From Spirochaetia bacterium (GTDB lineage Bacteria; Spirochaetota; Spirochaetia; PWKH01), in contig SKXS01000245.1 of the NCBI GenBank assembly GCA_007128345.1, forward strand, positions 1 through 15,504: 15,504 nt of DNA, given 5' to 3'. Each line of letters starts with the position of its first letter. The stretch's first letter is position 1. The notes under the pieces were generated by a model. It saw only the letters and a program-made list of their open reading frames with translations. It made no database searches and was not told the origin of the DNA. A program made the translations under genes and the position numbers. Of the stretch, positions 1-7,471 are shown one piece after another.

Positions 1-351
1 ACTACCTTTACGGCTGATGAGCTGGGCAGACTGCCTCCAGGTGACGGAATCATCGTCACAGGAGGAGAGCCGCGGCTTGCTGCTGCCATACCCGTCACAG
101 AAATACTGGACCGGATGGAGGCACACCGCATACCTGCTATGAAGGGAACTGATGCCGGATCATATGTATGCAATTGGATCTTCTACCATCTTATGGATGA
201 GCTGCCAGAATATGCCCTAGGTGGATTCATCCATATTGCTCCTGACATGGACCCTGAGATAATGCAGTCCATCTGGATGGTACTGCTTCGGGAGATTCTT
301 GATGTTGTTTCCGGATACCGGGAGAACTACTGCTTTACGATCACACAATGA
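1..351 (+). CDS. pcp: Pyroglutamyl-peptidase (pyrrolidone-carboxylate peptidase), 3' part
   Basis: The reading frame is open from the first base, so the gene starts upstream of the window; about 116 C-terminal residues are visible. Enzymes of this cysteine-peptidase family (C15) remove N-terminal pyroglutamate from peptides in the cytoplasm. The visible part has the family's conserved GSYVCN stretch, whose Cys (codon 169-171) is the expected nucleophile, followed by FYHLMDE and then GFIHIAP, whose His is the expected catalytic partner. The catalytic Glu would lie upstream of the window. The gene ends at TGA 349-351, and that stop overlaps the SD sequence of the cupin gene that follows, so the two are very probably co-transcribed. 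The family call rests on motif recognition. Confidence 0.82.
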   Translation, partial: TTFTADELGRLPPGDGIIVTGGEPRLAAAIPVTEILDRMEAHRIPAMKGTDAGSYVCNWIFYHLMDELPEYALGGFIHIAPDMDPEIMQSIWMVLLREILDVVSGYRENYCFTITQ

Positions 352-363
352 GGAGGATATCGC

Positions 364-705
364 ATGATTGACAAATTCACCGACTTTACTAAAAGAAACC
401 ATGTGGAACTGCGGGAGGGTATCGTAAAAACCGTGATGTCCTATGGGGAGGATACCATGGTCTGCCATATTGCTCTTAAGCAGGGGACGAGAGTTGAACC
501 CCACTCCCATGAAGCATCCCAGAACGGATATGTGATTTCCGGAAAATTCCGGCTTATCGGGAAAGACGGCGAGGAGGTATGGACAGCACATGCAGGATGC
601 GGGTACTACATGGAACCGTGGGAAACTCATGGTGTGGAGGTCCTGGAGGATACCGAGATCATAGAAGTGTTCTCCCCATTGAGGAGAGAGTACATCGCCG
701 ATTGA
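364..705 (+). CDS. Small single-domain cupin protein
   Basis: This 113-residue protein is one cupin beta-barrel. Cupin motif 1 is visible as PHSHEASQNGYVISG (residues 46-60), with metal-ligand candidates His47 and His49 and with Gln53 where many cupins have Glu or Gln. Motif 2 is PWETHGVEV (85-93), with His89 as the third ligand. A perfect AGGAGG (351-356) sits 7 nt before the ATG and overlaps the end of the pcp gene, so the pair is translationally linked. Small cupins of this size include metal-dependent isomerases, dioxygenases and sugar- or amino-acid-binding sensors, and the sequence alone does not tell which. There is no signal peptide, so it is likely cytoplasmic. Confidence 0.85.
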   Translation: MIDKFTDFTKRNHVELREGIVKTVMSYGEDTMVCHIALKQGTRVEPHSHEASQNGYVISGKFRLIGKDGEEVWTAHAGCGYYMEPWETHGVEVLEDTEIIEVFSPLRREYIAD

Positions 706-710
706 AGCCC

Positions 711-741
711 TTGTACTTTTACGTTCACACTGTGGTATACT
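711..741 (+). promoter_or_regulatory. Possible promoter for the loaP-like gene
   Basis: TTGTAC (711-716) and TATACT (736-741) are separated by 19 bp, slightly longer than ideal. The -10 box ends only 4 nt before the first possible ATG (746), so a transcript from it would begin at or just inside the start codon. Either the mRNA is leaderless, or the gene is read from the upstream pcp-cupin promoter and this match is accidental. Confidence 0.4.
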
Positions 742-745
742 GCTG

Positions 746-1282
746 ATGATGCGCGATTGTTACATCCTTCAAGTTATGACCGGCAGGGAAGCATATTACA
801 TAACTCATGCATACAACTATCTGGGCAAGGACAGGGAAAACCTGCACCTGTTTGTCCCCCGCAGGGAGATGACCATCCGCAGGAAGGGAAAGCGGCTGGT
901 CACGAGGAAGCCCATATTCCCCGGATATGTGTTCTGGGAGTGCGATGAACCTGAAGAGCAGATTCAATGGAGACTCAAGAGGACGCCTGGATTCATACGT
1001 TTTCTGCGCAGGGAATCAGGTGTGCTCAGTCCGATATCTGCTGCCGACAGAAAACTGATCACCCATCTCATAACAGGAGGAGATATTTGCGGGGCTTCTC
1101 AGGTAACTTTTGACAGGGATAATCGTATTGTAGCGCTTTCGGGACCATTAAAGGGGTACGAAGGAAGTATTATTAAGGTTGATCGGAGAAAGCAGCGCGC
1201 GCAGGTGAAATTTTTGCTGAATGACAAGACCTTTCTCATCTACTTTGAGTACCGGGAGATCAGGCAGGCAGATATGCAATGA
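746..1282 (+). CDS. loaP: NusG-paralogue processive antiterminator (LoaP/RfaH/UpxY type)
   Basis: This 178-residue protein has an N-terminal NGN domain (about residues 5-110). It contains the opening YILQVMTGRE, the stretch VPRREMTIRRKGKR (38-51), the conserved IFPGYVFWE (57-65) and PGFIRFL (81-87). A C-terminal KOW domain (about 122-165) has SGPLKGYEGSIIKVDRRK. The basic RRKGKR stretch and the GPLKG..G.I.K.DRRK.RA pattern are typical of LoaP, which binds RNA polymerase and a leader RNA or DNA element to suppress termination in long operons. Two adjacent ATGs (746, 749) could serve as starts, and neither has a recognisable SD. The gene lies 40 bp after the cupin gene. No plus-strand gene follows: a minus-strand gene ends nine bases beyond its stop, so no target operon is visible here. 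It could instead be another specialised NusG paralogue. Confidence 0.85.
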   Translation: MMRDCYILQVMTGREAYYITHAYNYLGKDRENLHLFVPRREMTIRRKGKRLVTRKPIFPGYVFWECDEPEEQIQWRLKRTPGFIRFLRRESGVLSPISAADRKLITHLITGGDICGASQVTFDRDNRIVALSGPLKGYEGSIIKVDRRKQRAQVKFLLNDKTFLIYFEYREIRQADMQ

Positions 1283-1291
1283 AATTATCCC

Positions 1292-2599
1292 CTACTGTCC
1301 CTCTGCACCTTTCCTGAGACGGTCAAGCTGGGAGAATACCTTTTTGAATCCCTGGGCATACCGCTCTATCCACGGGACATCGCAGTGCTTGAACCAGGGA
1401 ATGCTGAATGCATAGTCCTGCGCTCCTTCAGCATGGGGAAGTGAACCCTCTCCCTGACGTACATCCCGTTCAGTAAAAGCGATCATCGTTGGTTTTCCAG
1501 TCCTCAGCACATCAGCAGTATGAAACACTGGATGCAGATGCAGGGCCTTGTTTCTCGTGGGTGCGCACGCAGAAATACCTTCAGCCTGCAGGGCCCTGCA
1601 GATGAGCGCCGCATTGATGTCGAGGTCAAGCAGTCCATGGGCGGAATACCACCCTCCCATGGTTGATCCGCTGCCCGGCTCTGTGCGATGCGCGATGAGA
1701 CCCGGCACATCCGCCAAGAGGTCCCAGAAGTAATGCATGGCCCTCTGAATCTCCTCAATGCGGCTGGGGTAATGCTTCAGCTGCACCCGCCCGACAGCAC
1801 TGCTCATCTGGTGCATGCGGTGCTTAAATCCCCCCAGAGGCAGCCCTGAGTATTGAAGCAATGTTTTATCAGTTATTTCGTTATTGGCCGAGAAGAATTC
1901 CGATGCTGCACCGGTACGTTCGTAGAACCCGTATGCAATGCAGCGCTCAAATATCTGCCGGTCATTGGTCAGGAGCATGCCGCCTTCCCCTATGGCAAAG
2001 CTCTTTGCTGACATGAGGCTCATTACTCCAACATCCCCCATAGTCCCGCACATACGCCCCTTGTACAGGCTTCCCTGCGCATGGGATGTATCTTCAATGA
2101 CCTTTATGCTGTGTCGTTTGGCTATGGCAAGGATCCGATCCATATCGCATGGATGCGCACAATAATGGACCACTACAATCGCCTTGGTCCTCCCACCGAT
2201 GCGGTGCTCAATGTCTTCAGGATCTATACAGAGGGTATGGGGATCAACGTCGGCAAAGTTCACTGCAGCTCCGAGGGTAAGGGCCGGTACCGCACTAGCC
2301 CAGAAGGTCAGAGACGGACAGATGATCTCATCGCCAAGTCCTACTCCGCATGCCCACATTGCAGCAAGCAGTGCTGCTGTACCGTTGCAGTACGCGATGG
2401 TATGGGAAACCCCTGCCCAAGAGGCAAATTCCTCTTCAAACGTCCGGGTAATCTCCGTACCGCTCATGGTGCGTTTTCTCAGTACGTCCAGTACCGCCTC
2501 TTCATCCTCTTCAGTGAGTATCGGCCAGGCAAACAGGTGTTCCGGTTCTTCCGGAACTGCTTTCGGTCCCCCCAAAAGCGCCAGTCTCTCCTGTTTCAT
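1292..2599 (-). CDS. DegT/DnrJ/EryC1/StrS-family PLP aminotransferase
   Basis: This 434-residue fold-type I PLP enzyme belongs to the family that usually transfers an amino group to keto-sugars or keto-cyclitols. Visible hallmarks are CNGTAAL (71-77, phosphate-binding turn), VIEDTSHAQG (167-176, with the Asp that pairs with the PLP pyridine nitrogen) and SAKSFAIGEGGM (197-208), whose Lys199 is the expected Schiff-base lysine. I chose the ATG at 2599 rather than the in-frame one at 2617 because AAGGAG lies at an ideal distance before it. The protein is somewhat longer than many relatives (about 370-400 residues). It is the last gene of the importer operon, 35 bp after the DeoR gene, so it probably acts on the imported compound or a derivative. 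Its stop is nine bases from the loaP stop on the other strand. Confidence 0.9.
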   Translation of the reverse strand: MKQERLALLGGPKAVPEEPEHLFAWPILTEEDEEAVLDVLRKRTMSGTEITRTFEEEFASWAGVSHTIAYCNGTAALLAAMWACGVGLGDEIICPSLTFWASAVPALTLGAAVNFADVDPHTLCIDPEDIEHRIGGRTKAIVVVHYCAHPCDMDRILAIAKRHSIKVIEDTSHAQGSLYKGRMCGTMGDVGVMSLMSAKSFAIGEGGMLLTNDRQIFERCIAYGFYERTGAASEFFSANNEITDKTLLQYSGLPLGGFKHRMHQMSSAVGRVQLKHYPSRIEEIQRAMHYFWDLLADVPGLIAHRTEPGSGSTMGGWYSAHGLLDLDINAALICRALQAEGISACAPTRNKALHLHPVFHTADVLRTGKPTMIAFTERDVRQGEGSLPHAEGAQDYAFSIPWFKHCDVPWIERYAQGFKKVFSQLDRLRKGAEGQ

Positions 2600-2634
2600 T
2601 TCGTTCTCCTTGACCATACGCTTGGAACAGCCGA

Positions 2635-3411
2635 TTATTGTTGAGGAGTCAGTATTTGAATTCCCCGATCGGTCAGCTCCTTTCTATAGTCCGGATCAAT
2701 CGTGTCCGTGATGAGCACATCGATGACATCCCAATCACAGACATGCACCAGGGCCACCTTACCGGTTTTTGTACTGTCAGCTACTAGGCATACTAGCTTA
2801 GCCGACTTAATCATCTCCCGTTTGGTCTGTCCCTCCATAATATTCGCGCAGGTTATTCCATATTTGAGACAGAACCCATTAGCTCCGAGGAAGAGGATAT
2901 CTGCTCGTATTTCGTTGAACACCGTCCGTGACAATCCTCCCACCAGAGAAAAATCAGGGCGCCGCATCACCCCTCCGGACACGATCAGTTCTGTGTGCTC
3001 TACTGTGGAAAATTCCTGGATGACCGGGAAGCTGTTGGTTATGATTGTAAGCTGCAGATGCTTCAACCGGCGGGCAATGATGGCAGTAGTGCTTCCGGAA
3101 TCGAGAATCACCGTGTTCCCAACCCTCACTATCGCTGAGGCTTCCTTTGCTATAGCCTCCTTCAGCTGCGCGTGCTCCTTGATGGTGTTCTGAAAGTAGC
3201 GGACAGCATTCCGGTCTTCCGGAAGGACGGCTCCTCCCCTCGTCTTTACAAGCATACCCCGGAGTTCAAGATTTTCCAAATCACTGCGTACAGTTACCTT
3301 AGTCACCTTGAGATCTTCGGAGAGTTTATTGACGTTTACAAAGCCGTCTGATTCCAATGCATTCAAGATATATTTATGTCGCTCAAACGGCTGCAATGGT
3401 TCCACGATCAA
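2635..3411 (-). CDS. DeoR-family transcriptional repressor
   Basis: This 258-residue protein has an N-terminal winged helix-turn-helix (about residues 10-65), with ERHKYILNALES, VNKLSEDLKVTKVTVRSDLENLE and the wing motif TRGGAV. A DeoR C-terminal sensor follows, with LDSGSTT, ITNSFPVI, VSGGVMRRPDFSLVGG, GANGF and VADSTKTGK, where the family binds a sugar-phosphate-like effector. The reading begins with TTG at 3411, directly abutting the permease stop (TAA followed by TTG), so translation is probably coupled; a GTG six bases downstream is an alternative. Being inside the importer operon, it most likely autoregulates it through the inverted repeats near 7390-7442, and its ligand should be a phosphorylated sugar-like product. 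Confidence 0.92.
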   Translation of the reverse strand: MIVEPLQPFERHKYILNALESDGFVNVNKLSEDLKVTKVTVRSDLENLELRGMLVKTRGGAVLPEDRNAVRYFQNTIKEHAQLKEAIAKEASAIVRVGNTVILDSGSTTAIIARRLKHLQLTIITNSFPVIQEFSTVEHTELIVSGGVMRRPDFSLVGGLSRTVFNEIRADILFLGANGFCLKYGITCANIMEGQTKREMIKSAKLVCLVADSTKTGKVALVHVCDWDVIDVLITDTIDPDYRKELTDRGIQILTPQQ

Positions 3412-5145
3412 TTATCCCAACTTAAAACTGGAGGATATGCTTCGTCCAAGGAATTTATTCATAGCATATACTACAATAAATACAGTTACAAGCAGCATCA
3501 CTGACATTGCGCTTGCCTCTCCCAGTTTCCCGTCGACCACTGCCCCGTATATCTGGATGGGAACGGTCCTCGTTCGCACACCATACAGGAGGATCGTAGT
3601 GCTGAGCTCCTGCAGTAGGGTCGCAAACGTCAGAATCGTTCCTGCAAGAATTCCGGGAAGGATGAGGGGAAGGCTGACGCGTCGGAACGTATAGATCCAG
3701 TTCGCTCCGCTGATCATGGAGGACTCCTCAAGCGTGGGACTCAGCTGGGAAAGGCTTGCCACCACAGATCTGAACACGTAGGGAGTTCTCCTGATCATGT
3801 ACGATATGATGATGATCGTGTAGGTTCCCCCGAGGGCTATGACCGGCCCGCCACTGAAAGCAGCCAGGAGGGCAACTGAGACCACTGTTCCGGGGAGGAT
3901 GAACGGCGCCATAACCGCCATATCGAGTATGACTGCCCCCTTTGGCTTTCTCCGCTCAGTTATGTAGGCAATGATGCATCCCAGCACCGCAGTAAGCAAA
4001 GAAGCTGTGGTTGCCAGGAATAGGGAGTTCCTGATTTCCGACGAAGAGACCCTAGGTATGCGCAGATAGTTTTCCAGGGTGAATCCCGTTGGATAGAGCC
4101 CATGCCACTGAGTAAAGAATGACATAACAATAATTGTGAACTGCGGCAGAAGAGAGACAATGAGAATCAGCAGGCAGTAGAGGATAGCTATGAGCTTGAC
4201 CAGCCAGTGATCATGCAGCTTGTATTCAGATCGCGAAGCAGATATGGTTTCATATTCCCGCCTGCTTACTACATACTTCTGCAGTACCAGAGCAACCCCT
4301 GTGATGATTACGTTAACCGTGGCAATGGCCGCAGCGCCGTTCAAGTCCCAAAAGCCGGTGACCCGGAAGTAGATGAGCGTAGGCAGCACGTACTGGTCCC
4401 CGCCTATAATTGCCGGGATGCCGAAATTACCGATGGACCGTATGAATACAAGAAGCGCGGCAGCGCTCATGCTGGGGATAACCAAAGGCAGCGTAACGGT
4501 CCTGATAATCCGCTTCCTGCTGGACCCCATAATCATGGCAGCCTCTTCAAGCAGGGGATTCACCGATGTGAACGCACCGTAGCTCAGGAGAAACACAAAT
4601 GGGTAGTACGTGAGGGTCATGGTGAAGATGATCCCGAACAGCCCGTAGATGCTTGGTATCGTGATGCCCAGAGGAGAAAAGATGATATTGAGGAAATGCC
4701 TGACCACCCCCTGTCTGCCGAGCAGGATGATCCAGGAGAACGCTCCGATAAATGAAGGCATGATGATCGGCAGAATCCCCAGAGAGAGCAGCAGACTCTT
4801 GAAGGGTATCTTTACACGTGCGACAAAGTATCCCATAGGGACACCGACCAGCAGCGAAAAGATAACTGTTGCCAACCCAATAACGAAGGAGTTTCTCAGA
4901 CTCCGACGATACAGACTTGAGGTTACAAATCGCTCAAAATTCGATAGGCCTAGTGTTTCCAGGGAGAACTTAAAGCCTGTACCCATGAACGCACGCATGA
5001 GGGTGGTGACCATGGGCCAAAAGAGAAAAATCACAAGAAATGTGAGCGGAAGAAAGAATACTATATATGGCGTAAAGTCCTTCTGGAGATACCGTCGAAT
5101 CAAAGACTTATGTTCCGTATAGGTAATCTGCTTGCTCTTCTTCAT
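3412..5145 (-). CDS. ABC importer permease, fused double permease (Fe3+/AfuB-FbpB type)
   Basis: This 577-residue integral membrane protein is two homologous permease domains in one chain, as in FbpB, AfuB and ThiP. The N-terminal half (about 25-290) and C-terminal half (about 315-570) each contain around six hydrophobic helices. Each has the cytoplasmic EAA loop that contacts the ATPase: EEAAMIMGSSRK..LPLVIP (from residue 200) and EESSMISGANW..LPLILP (from 473). The second loop has ESS in place of EAA but keeps the Gly and LP. The start codon overlaps the ATPase stop by one base (5145), and AAGGAG of the ATPase 3' end serves as SD. It forms one transporter with the neighbouring ATPase and solute-binding protein. 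Confidence 0.93.
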   Translation of the reverse strand: MKKSKQITYTEHKSLIRRYLQKDFTPYIVFFLPLTFLVIFLFWPMVTTLMRAFMGTGFKFSLETLGLSNFERFVTSSLYRRSLRNSFVIGLATVIFSLLVGVPMGYFVARVKIPFKSLLLSLGILPIIMPSFIGAFSWIILLGRQGVVRHFLNIIFSPLGITIPSIYGLFGIIFTMTLTYYPFVFLLSYGAFTSVNPLLEEAAMIMGSSRKRIIRTVTLPLVIPSMSAAALLVFIRSIGNFGIPAIIGGDQYVLPTLIYFRVTGFWDLNGAAAIATVNVIITGVALVLQKYVVSRREYETISASRSEYKLHDHWLVKLIAILYCLLILIVSLLPQFTIIVMSFFTQWHGLYPTGFTLENYLRIPRVSSSEIRNSLFLATTASLLTAVLGCIIAYITERRKPKGAVILDMAVMAPFILPGTVVSVALLAAFSGGPVIALGGTYTIIIISYMIRRTPYVFRSVVASLSQLSPTLEESSMISGANWIYTFRRVSLPLILPGILAGTILTFATLLQELSTTILLYGVRTRTVPIQIYGAVVDGKLGEASAMSVMLLVTVFIVVYAMNKFLGRSISSSFKLG

Positions 5146-6275
5146 CAGCGTTCTCCTTCCACAGAAAAAACCGATGCACTCTTCTCATCTAAGGTAATAT
5201 ATACTTCATCACCTTCACCTATACCCTCAACCATGTCATCCATGTCTATTTCCATTTGCTTGTCTGCCACATCCATGTGGCACTGGACTTCATACCGGAT
5301 AACCTGTCCGAGATGCTGGATGATATTTACCGTACCCTGAATAGAATTTTCCATTTTCTCCTTGCTTATATAGAGATGCTCAGGGCGCGCTCCGACAAGC
5401 ACCTTCATGCCGACAGCCAGCTGCTCGGTAAACCGCTGAGCCAGTGTCTCTTCGGGGAATGTGTAGACTCGGGAGTCGATATCTACGGCAATCTGCTTGT
5501 TCTGGACTGCAGTGATCGAGCCGTAGAAGAAGTTCATCTTACCGATGAAGTTGGCCACGAAAGCGCTGTTGGGATTTTTGTAGAGTTCGTTAGATGTACC
5601 GATCTGCTCTACGATTCCATCCCTTAATACCGCAAGGCGATCCCCAATCGCCATGGCCTCTTCCTGGTCATGGGTTACAAAGATCGTAGTAATCTTAGTA
5701 ATCTTCTGAATTCTCCTAATCTCCGCACGCATATGCCTGCGCAGCTTTGCATCCAGGTTGGCAAGCGGCTCGTCAAGAAGCAGAATCTCAGGGTCATAGA
5801 CAAGTGCACGGGCAACTGCAACCCGCTGCTGCTGTCCGCCCGACAATGCTGTCGGACTCGGATTACGTTTCAGCACATCGGGCAGTCCCACCAGGTCCAT
5901 GATCTCAGTCACCTTCTTCCGCACTGCGGCCTCAGGAGTCTTGCGTACCCGAAGTCCGTACGCTACATTCTCATAGACATTCATGTGCGGATACAGCGCA
6001 AAGCTCTGGAATACCATGCCGATATTCCTCCGGAAGGGAGGAATGGAGGTAACATTCTTTTCACCGTAGAATATTGATCCGCCGGATATGCTTTCCAGAC
6101 CGGCAGTACATCGCAGCAGGGTGGTCTTCCCGCAGCCGCTGGGTCCGAGCAGACAGAAGAGCTCACCCGGTTCTATGGTGAAGGATACTTCCTTTAACGC
6201 GCGGACAGGGTCCTTTCCCTCTTTGTTGAAGATTTTGTCTACCTTCTTATAAGTCAGGCTTAAGCTTGCACTCAT
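5145..6275 (-). CDS. ABC importer ATPase (FbpC/PotA-like)
   Basis: This 376-residue ATPase energises the double permease. It has a complete set of motifs: Walker A GPSGCGKT (44-51), Q-loop FQSFALYPH (Gln90), signature LSGGQQQR (144-151), Walker B ILLLDEP (164-170), D-loop LANLD and switch His202 in VTHDQEEAM. After about residue 240 comes a TOBE-type regulatory C-terminal domain with VGARPEHLYIS. The ATG at 6275 is preferred over the one at 6296 because AAGGAG precedes it by six bases. It is separated from the upstream solute-binding gene by about 105 bp containing a hairpin, and it overlaps the permease by one base. Family membership is clear; the substrate cannot be read from the ATPase. 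Confidence 0.95.
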   Translation of the reverse strand: MSASLSLTYKKVDKIFNKEGKDPVRALKEVSFTIEPGELFCLLGPSGCGKTTLLRCTAGLESISGGSIFYGEKNVTSIPPFRRNIGMVFQSFALYPHMNVYENVAYGLRVRKTPEAAVRKKVTEIMDLVGLPDVLKRNPSPTALSGGQQQRVAVARALVYDPEILLLDEPLANLDAKLRRHMRAEIRRIQKITKITTIFVTHDQEEAMAIGDRLAVLRDGIVEQIGTSNELYKNPNSAFVANFIGKMNFFYGSITAVQNKQIAVDIDSRVYTFPEETLAQRFTEQLAVGMKVLVGARPEHLYISKEKMENSIQGTVNIIQHLGQVIRYEVQCHMDVADKQMEIDMDDMVEGIGEGDEVYITLDEKSASVFSVEGER

Positions 6276-6340
6276 CTTAATCTCCTTACACTGCAACAGT
6301 ATGGTTTCGTATGTTCAGATGTCGTGCTGTATGGAAACCA

Positions 6341-6366
6341 GGCACCGCCTCATGGGAAGCGGTGCC
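6341..6366 (-). terminator. Hairpin between solute-binding-protein and ATPase genes (attenuator or mRNA stabiliser)
   Basis: GGCACCGC (6341-6348) and GCGGTGCC (6359-6366) form a perfect 8-bp GC-rich stem with a 10-nt loop. It lies 14 bp after the solute-binding-protein gene, and no strong U-run follows on the minus strand. Such hairpins commonly allow partial termination or protect the 3' end of the binding-protein mRNA, so that this protein is made in excess over the membrane parts. That role is inferred. Confidence 0.6.
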
Positions 6367-6380
6367 CGGTACAACAGCTG

Positions 6381-7370
6381 CTACTGGATCAGATCAAGGA
6401 ATCGGTTGGTCAGTTCTTCCCGCATTGCTGCGGCTTCTGCGGCATCATATTCAAACAGTTTGATATCACTCAGTCCGGGCAGCGGTCCGGGTCCCGGAAG
6501 TGCAGGATGCACAACCCTGCGGGATCGGGTGGTATAGATGATTTCATACGCTTCCAGGGTGGTTACAAAATCCATGAACAGCTTGGCTGTTTCCAAATTC
6601 GGTCCGCCCTTGATGATTCCTGACGCATCGAAGCGTGCTCCCGTTCCTTCTTCGGGATAGACGTAGGTCACGGGGGCTCCCTGCTCAATATACATAGCGA
6701 TATTGGCCTCGCCGGTGACTCCTATGGCATACTCACCCCGTGCAACCGATTCCGGCACAGCGGTGGAGCTCGCGGTATACACCGTGTTGGCTACTACACC
6801 AGGCAGGAAGTCAAAACCGTAGAGATTATACATCATGTAGAGCTGGGCGTACGCGGAACCTGATGTTGCTGGATTCGCCAGAATGATTTCACCCCTGTAC
6901 TTCGGGTCTGCTAGATCAGCCCACGACCTGGGAATATCCGCCTCGCTGAGCAGTTGGGTATTCACCATGATGGCCTGCAGCGGCATGGAGTACCCATAGT
7001 ATCTTGGGGGATCAGCTGTATCCCGGACATCCGCAGGAATCTCATCATGATTCACCACTTTATGCCCAGTGAACAGGTCATAATTGGCATCATACGCCTC
7101 TTTCGCAATGCCCAGGAGAATGTCGCCTTGGGGTCTCGGTTGTTCAGCCTGCAATCGGGTCAGTAGTTCACCAGAGCCGGCACGGATCATATTTACCGTA
7201 ATGTCAGGGTAATGAGCCCGGAACGCCTCGATCAGTGCTTCCGCCTCATCCTCAGCCGCAGCGCTCCAGATCAGGAGCTGCCTGGCAGGTTCCTCCCTTG
7301 CCCCTGCAGCAAATACCAGTCCTGCCGCCAAGCACAGCACCAATCCAATTCCTAACAGTTTCCGTATCAT
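6381..7370 (-). CDS. Secreted solute-binding protein of an Fe3+/AfuA-like ABC importer
   Basis: This protein of about 329 residues starts at 7370, where AGGAGGG lies four bases upstream; the ATG at 7397 lacks this. The first 20-24 residues are a signal peptide (MIRK, a hydrophobic core, then AAGAREEP). A signal-peptidase-I site near AGA is likely, and I see no lipobox Cys at the cleavage site. The mature part follows the family 1 (AfuA/FbpA/PhnS-like) pattern: LLIWSAAAEDEAEALIEAF, GDILLGIAKEAYDA, the hinge region MPLQAIMVNTQLL, DLADPKYRGEIILANPATSG, GEYAIGVTGEANIAMYIEQGAPV and AKLFMDFV. The Tyr-Tyr pair used by ferric-binding FbpA is not seen in the GEANIAMYIEQG region, which argues against iron. 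It is the first gene of the operon. Confidence 0.92.
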   Translation of the reverse strand: MIRKLLGIGLVLCLAAGLVFAAGAREEPARQLLIWSAAAEDEAEALIEAFRAHYPDITVNMIRAGSGELLTRLQAEQPRPQGDILLGIAKEAYDANYDLFTGHKVVNHDEIPADVRDTADPPRYYGYSMPLQAIMVNTQLLSEADIPRSWADLADPKYRGEIILANPATSGSAYAQLYMMYNLYGFDFLPGVVANTVYTASSTAVPESVARGEYAIGVTGEANIAMYIEQGAPVTYVYPEEGTGARFDASGIIKGGPNLETAKLFMDFVTTLEAYEIIYTTRSRRVVHPALPGPGPLPGLSDIKLFEYDAAEAAAMREELTNRFLDLIQ

Positions 7371-7389
7371 AATTCCCTCCTTTACAAAT

Positions 7390-7411
7390 CTGTACATATA
7401 CTTCTGTACAG
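7390..7411 (-). promoter_or_regulatory. Inverted repeat CTGTAC-N10-GTACAG, candidate operator
   Basis: The two 6-bp arms are at 7390-7395 and 7406-7411. The repeat sits just downstream of the -10 box of the importer promoter, covering the predicted start of transcription. That position suits a repressor site; the local DeoR protein is the obvious candidate. Each arm contains the self-complementary GTAC. Confidence 0.5.
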
Positions 7412-7414
7412 TTT

Positions 7415-7443
7415 ATTGTACTGCGAAAAATAAAATTTCGCAA
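7415..7443 (-). promoter_or_regulatory. Promoter of the importer operon
   Basis: Reading the minus strand, TTGCGA (7438-7443) and TACAAT (7415-7420) are separated by exactly 17 bp in an AT-rich stretch. The gene start follows at 7370 with a strong SD. Inverted repeats cover both the spacer and the predicted start site. Confidence 0.7.
7422..7442 (-). promoter_or_regulatory. Inverted repeat TGCGAAA-N7-TTTCGCA, candidate operator
   Basis: Two perfect 7-bp arms (7422-7428 and 7436-7442) flank an AT-only centre. The repeat overlaps the -35 element and fills the -35/-10 spacer of the importer promoter. A dimeric repressor bound here would block RNA polymerase. DeoR is the likely binder, but a second regulator is possible because this repeat differs from the one at 7390. 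Confidence 0.5.
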
Positions 7444-7471
7444 CAAAAAATAAATAAATGAAAAAACTCAA

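Noticed and set aside
217..630. 137-codon minus-strand open frame over pcp and the cupin gene
   Set aside because: It spans two well-supported plus-strand genes and has no domain signature.
2081..2711. Plus-strand open frames of 175-187 codons over the aminotransferase gene
   Set aside because: They are antisense to a well-conserved PLP enzyme and show no family motif.
4207..4755. 182-codon plus-strand open frame inside the permease gene
   Set aside because: It lies entirely antisense to a clear ABC permease with intact EAA loops; its composition is charged and low-order with no recognisable domain.
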